In this document: in pieces, positions 5,376-6,795 of the stretch
Layout: each line of letters opens with the position of its first letter
How positions within the stretch are numbered: the first letter of the stretch is position 1
From: Rhodobacterales bacterium
GTDB taxonomy: Bacteria; Pseudomonadota; Alphaproteobacteria; Rhodobacterales; Rhodobacteraceae
Reading direction: 5' to 3'
Length of the DNA: 6,795 nt
NCBI GenBank assembly: GCA_025357355.1
Contig: JANXPK010000331.1
Coordinates: forward strand, 1-6,795
Program-made: the position numbers and the translations under genes
Notes under the pieces: generated by a model
Told to the model about the DNA's origin: nothing
Database searches by the model: none
What the model saw: only the letters and a program-made list of their open reading frames with translations

Positions 5376-6795
5376 ATGGATCGCGCGGGCGTACCGGTGC
5401 TGCAGGGGCGGCAACTCGGCAAGACATTCGGCCAGAACCAGGCGCTGGCTGGCGTCGATTTCGACCTCTGGCCTGGCGAGGTCCATGCGCTGCTGGGCGA
5501 GAATGGCGCAGGCAAGTCGACCCTGATCAAGATCCTGACCGGCGCCTATCAGCCCAATTCCGGCGACGTGCTGCTCGACGGCCAGAAGATGCGCTTCCAC
5601 GATCCGCTTGAGGCGCAAGAGCACGGGATCGGCACCGTTTATCAGGAAGTGAACCTGGTGCCCAATCTTTCCATCGCCGAAAACCTGTTTCTCGGTCACC
5701 AACCAATGCGCTGGGGGCTTCTGGACCGCCGCGCGATGAACGACGGTGCGCGAAAGGTGCTGGCCACCTACGGACTGGACGCCATCGACGTCCGCGCCGA
5801 ACTGGGCAGCTATTCCGTCGCCGTCCAGCAGATCGTGGCCATCGCCCGCGCCGTCGAGTTGTCCGGCAAGGTTCTCGTGCTCGACGAACCCACTGCCAGC
5901 CTCGACCGGGCCGAGGTTGACCGGCTGTTCGGGGTGATCCGCAGCCTCAAGGCGCGCGGGCTGGCCATCGTCTTCATCACCCATTTTCTGGATCAGGTCT
6001 TTGCCATCTCGGACCGGGTGACGATTCTGCGCAACGGAAAACTGGTGAAGTCCCAATCCCTTGCCGGATTGACCCGCACCGACGTGGTGCACATGATGCT
6101 TGGCAAGGACATTGTCTTCGCCCAGCCCGCGACCCTGCTGGAAAGTGGCGAGACCGGCCCGGCGCTCGTGTCCTTTGACCGCTTCGGACGCAACGGCAGC
6201 GTCCGTCCCTTCACCCTTGCGCTGCATCAGGGCGAGGTCGTGGGGGTGGCGGGGCTTCTGGGCTCGGGCCGCACCGAAATGGCTCGCCTCATGTTCGGCG
6301 TCGATCTTGCCGATACCGGCACAGTGGCGATGGGCGGGCGGCCCCTCTTGATGCGCAGCCCGGTCGAGGCGGTTGCCGCAGGTTTTGGCTTCTGCCCAGA
6401 GGACCGCAAGGCCGACGGCATCTTCGGCGATCTTTCCGTGCGCGAAAACATCATCATCGCGCTGCAGGCCAAGCTCGGCTGGTTCAGCGCGCTGACCCGT
6501 GACGAACAAGAAGAGGTGGCCGGCAAGTTCGCCGAGGCGCTGGACATCCGCGCTGCCAACCATGACATGGCGGTCAAGTTGCTTTCGGGCGGCAACCAAC
6601 AGAAGGTGATCCTCGCCCGCTGGCTGGCCATCGACCCCAAAGTGCTGATCCTGGACGAGCCGACCCGTGGCATCGACGTGGGTGCCCATGCCGAAATCGT
6701 GCGAACCATCAACCGCTTGCGCGAGGACGGGCTGGCCCTGCTGGTCATCTCGTCAGAGCTTGACGAAGTGGTCGCCTATTCCAGCCGCGTCGTCG
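5376..6795 (+). CDS. ytfR: YtfR-like double-domain sugar ABC transporter ATPase (3' end beyond window)
   Basis: This is the ATPase of the same CUT2 sugar importer, carrying two nucleotide-binding domains in one chain. 473 residues are visible of an expected 500 or so. The first domain has Walker A GENGAGKST at 41-49, signature YSVAVQQ at 146-152, Walker B VLVLDEPTASLD at 166-177 and switch His203 (ITHFLDQV). The second domain has a degenerate Walker A GLLGSGRTE (293-301, Arg in place of the Lys), GFCPEDRKADGIF at 338-350, an intact signature LSGGNQQK (403-410), Walker B VLILDEPTRGID (423-434), and VISSEL with Ser at the switch position. This asymmetry is normal for the MglA/RbsA/YtfR family, so one ATP site is expected to be weak. 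The match to E. coli YtfR is extensive (GTVYQEVNL, SVRENIIIALQAK, DVGAHAEI). The ATG at 5376 follows GGGAGGAA at 5363-5370 with a 5-base gap. The permease genes (ytfT, yjfF in E. coli) are expected downstream. Confidence 0.93.
   Translation, partial: MDRAGVPVLQGRQLGKTFGQNQALAGVDFDLWPGEVHALLGENGAGKSTLIKILTGAYQPNSGDVLLDGQKMRFHDPLEAQEHGIGTVYQEVNLVPNLSIAENLFLGHQPMRWGLLDRRAMNDGARKVLATYGLDAIDVRAELGSYSVAVQQIVAIARAVELSGKVLVLDEPTASLDRAEVDRLFGVIRSLKARGLAIVFITHFLDQVFAISDRVTILRNGKLVKSQSLAGLTRTDVVHMMLGKDIVFAQPATLLESGETGPALVSFDRFGRNGSVRPFTLALHQGEVVGVAGLLGSGRTEMARLMFGVDLADTGTVAMGGRPLLMRSPVEAVAAGFGFCPEDRKADGIFGDLSVRENIIIALQAKLGWFSALTRDEQEEVAGKFAEALDIRAANHDMAVKLLSGGNQQKVILARWLAIDPKVLILDEPTRGIDVGAHAEIVRTINRLREDGLALLVISSELDEVVAYSSRVV

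Noticed and set aside
4251..6689. 812-codon open frame antisense to the ytfQ- and ytfR-like genes
   Set aside because: It is exactly opposite two strongly conserved genes, has a His/Gly/Asp/Gln-rich composition typical of antisense frames in high-GC DNA, and shows no recognisable motif.

Overview
The window is high-GC DNA (roughly 60% by eye) with the dense operons, ATGA/TTGA gene overlaps and strong G/C third-position bias of an alphaproteobacterium. The protein style suggests Rhodobacterales (Paracoccus/Rhodobacter-like), but this is inference, since no rRNA or marker gene is present.

Region 1 (1-2178, + strand) is the end of a molybdate ABC importer operon: the C-terminal part of the periplasmic binding protein ModA, the complete permease ModB, and the complete ATPase ModC with its C-terminal Mop/TOBE domain. 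modB and modC overlap by four bases. ModA captures the oxyanion in the periplasm, a ModB dimer forms the channel, and a ModC dimer powers transport.

Region 2 (2179-3650) is a convergent two-gene operon on the - strand. Its first gene encodes an HtrA/DegP-like protein (trypsin-like fold plus one PDZ domain). The expected catalytic His and Ser are both Glu, and no signal peptide is visible, so it looks like a cytoplasmic pseudoprotease. The second gene starts at a TTG overlapping the first gene's stop codon. It encodes a 130-residue LuxR/NarL-type DNA-binding protein whose N-terminal half looks like a shrunken receiver without the phospho-acceptor Asp. This pair is the most unusual content of the window.

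Region 3 (about 3650-4230) has no confidently assignable gene. It holds several strong hairpins, short open segments with coding-like composition on both strands (probably remnants or an unrecognised small gene), and at its right end the promoter region of the next operon.

Region 4 (4308-6795, + strand) is the start of a sugar ABC importer operon closely resembling E. coli ytfQRT-yjfF (galactofuranose uptake): a complete periplasmic binding protein (YtfQ-like), a 13-pair intercistronic hairpin, and most of the double-domain ATPase (YtfR-like), which runs off the window. The permease genes would be expected just beyond.

I saw no tRNA or rRNA, CRISPR array, intact insertion sequence or phage gene.
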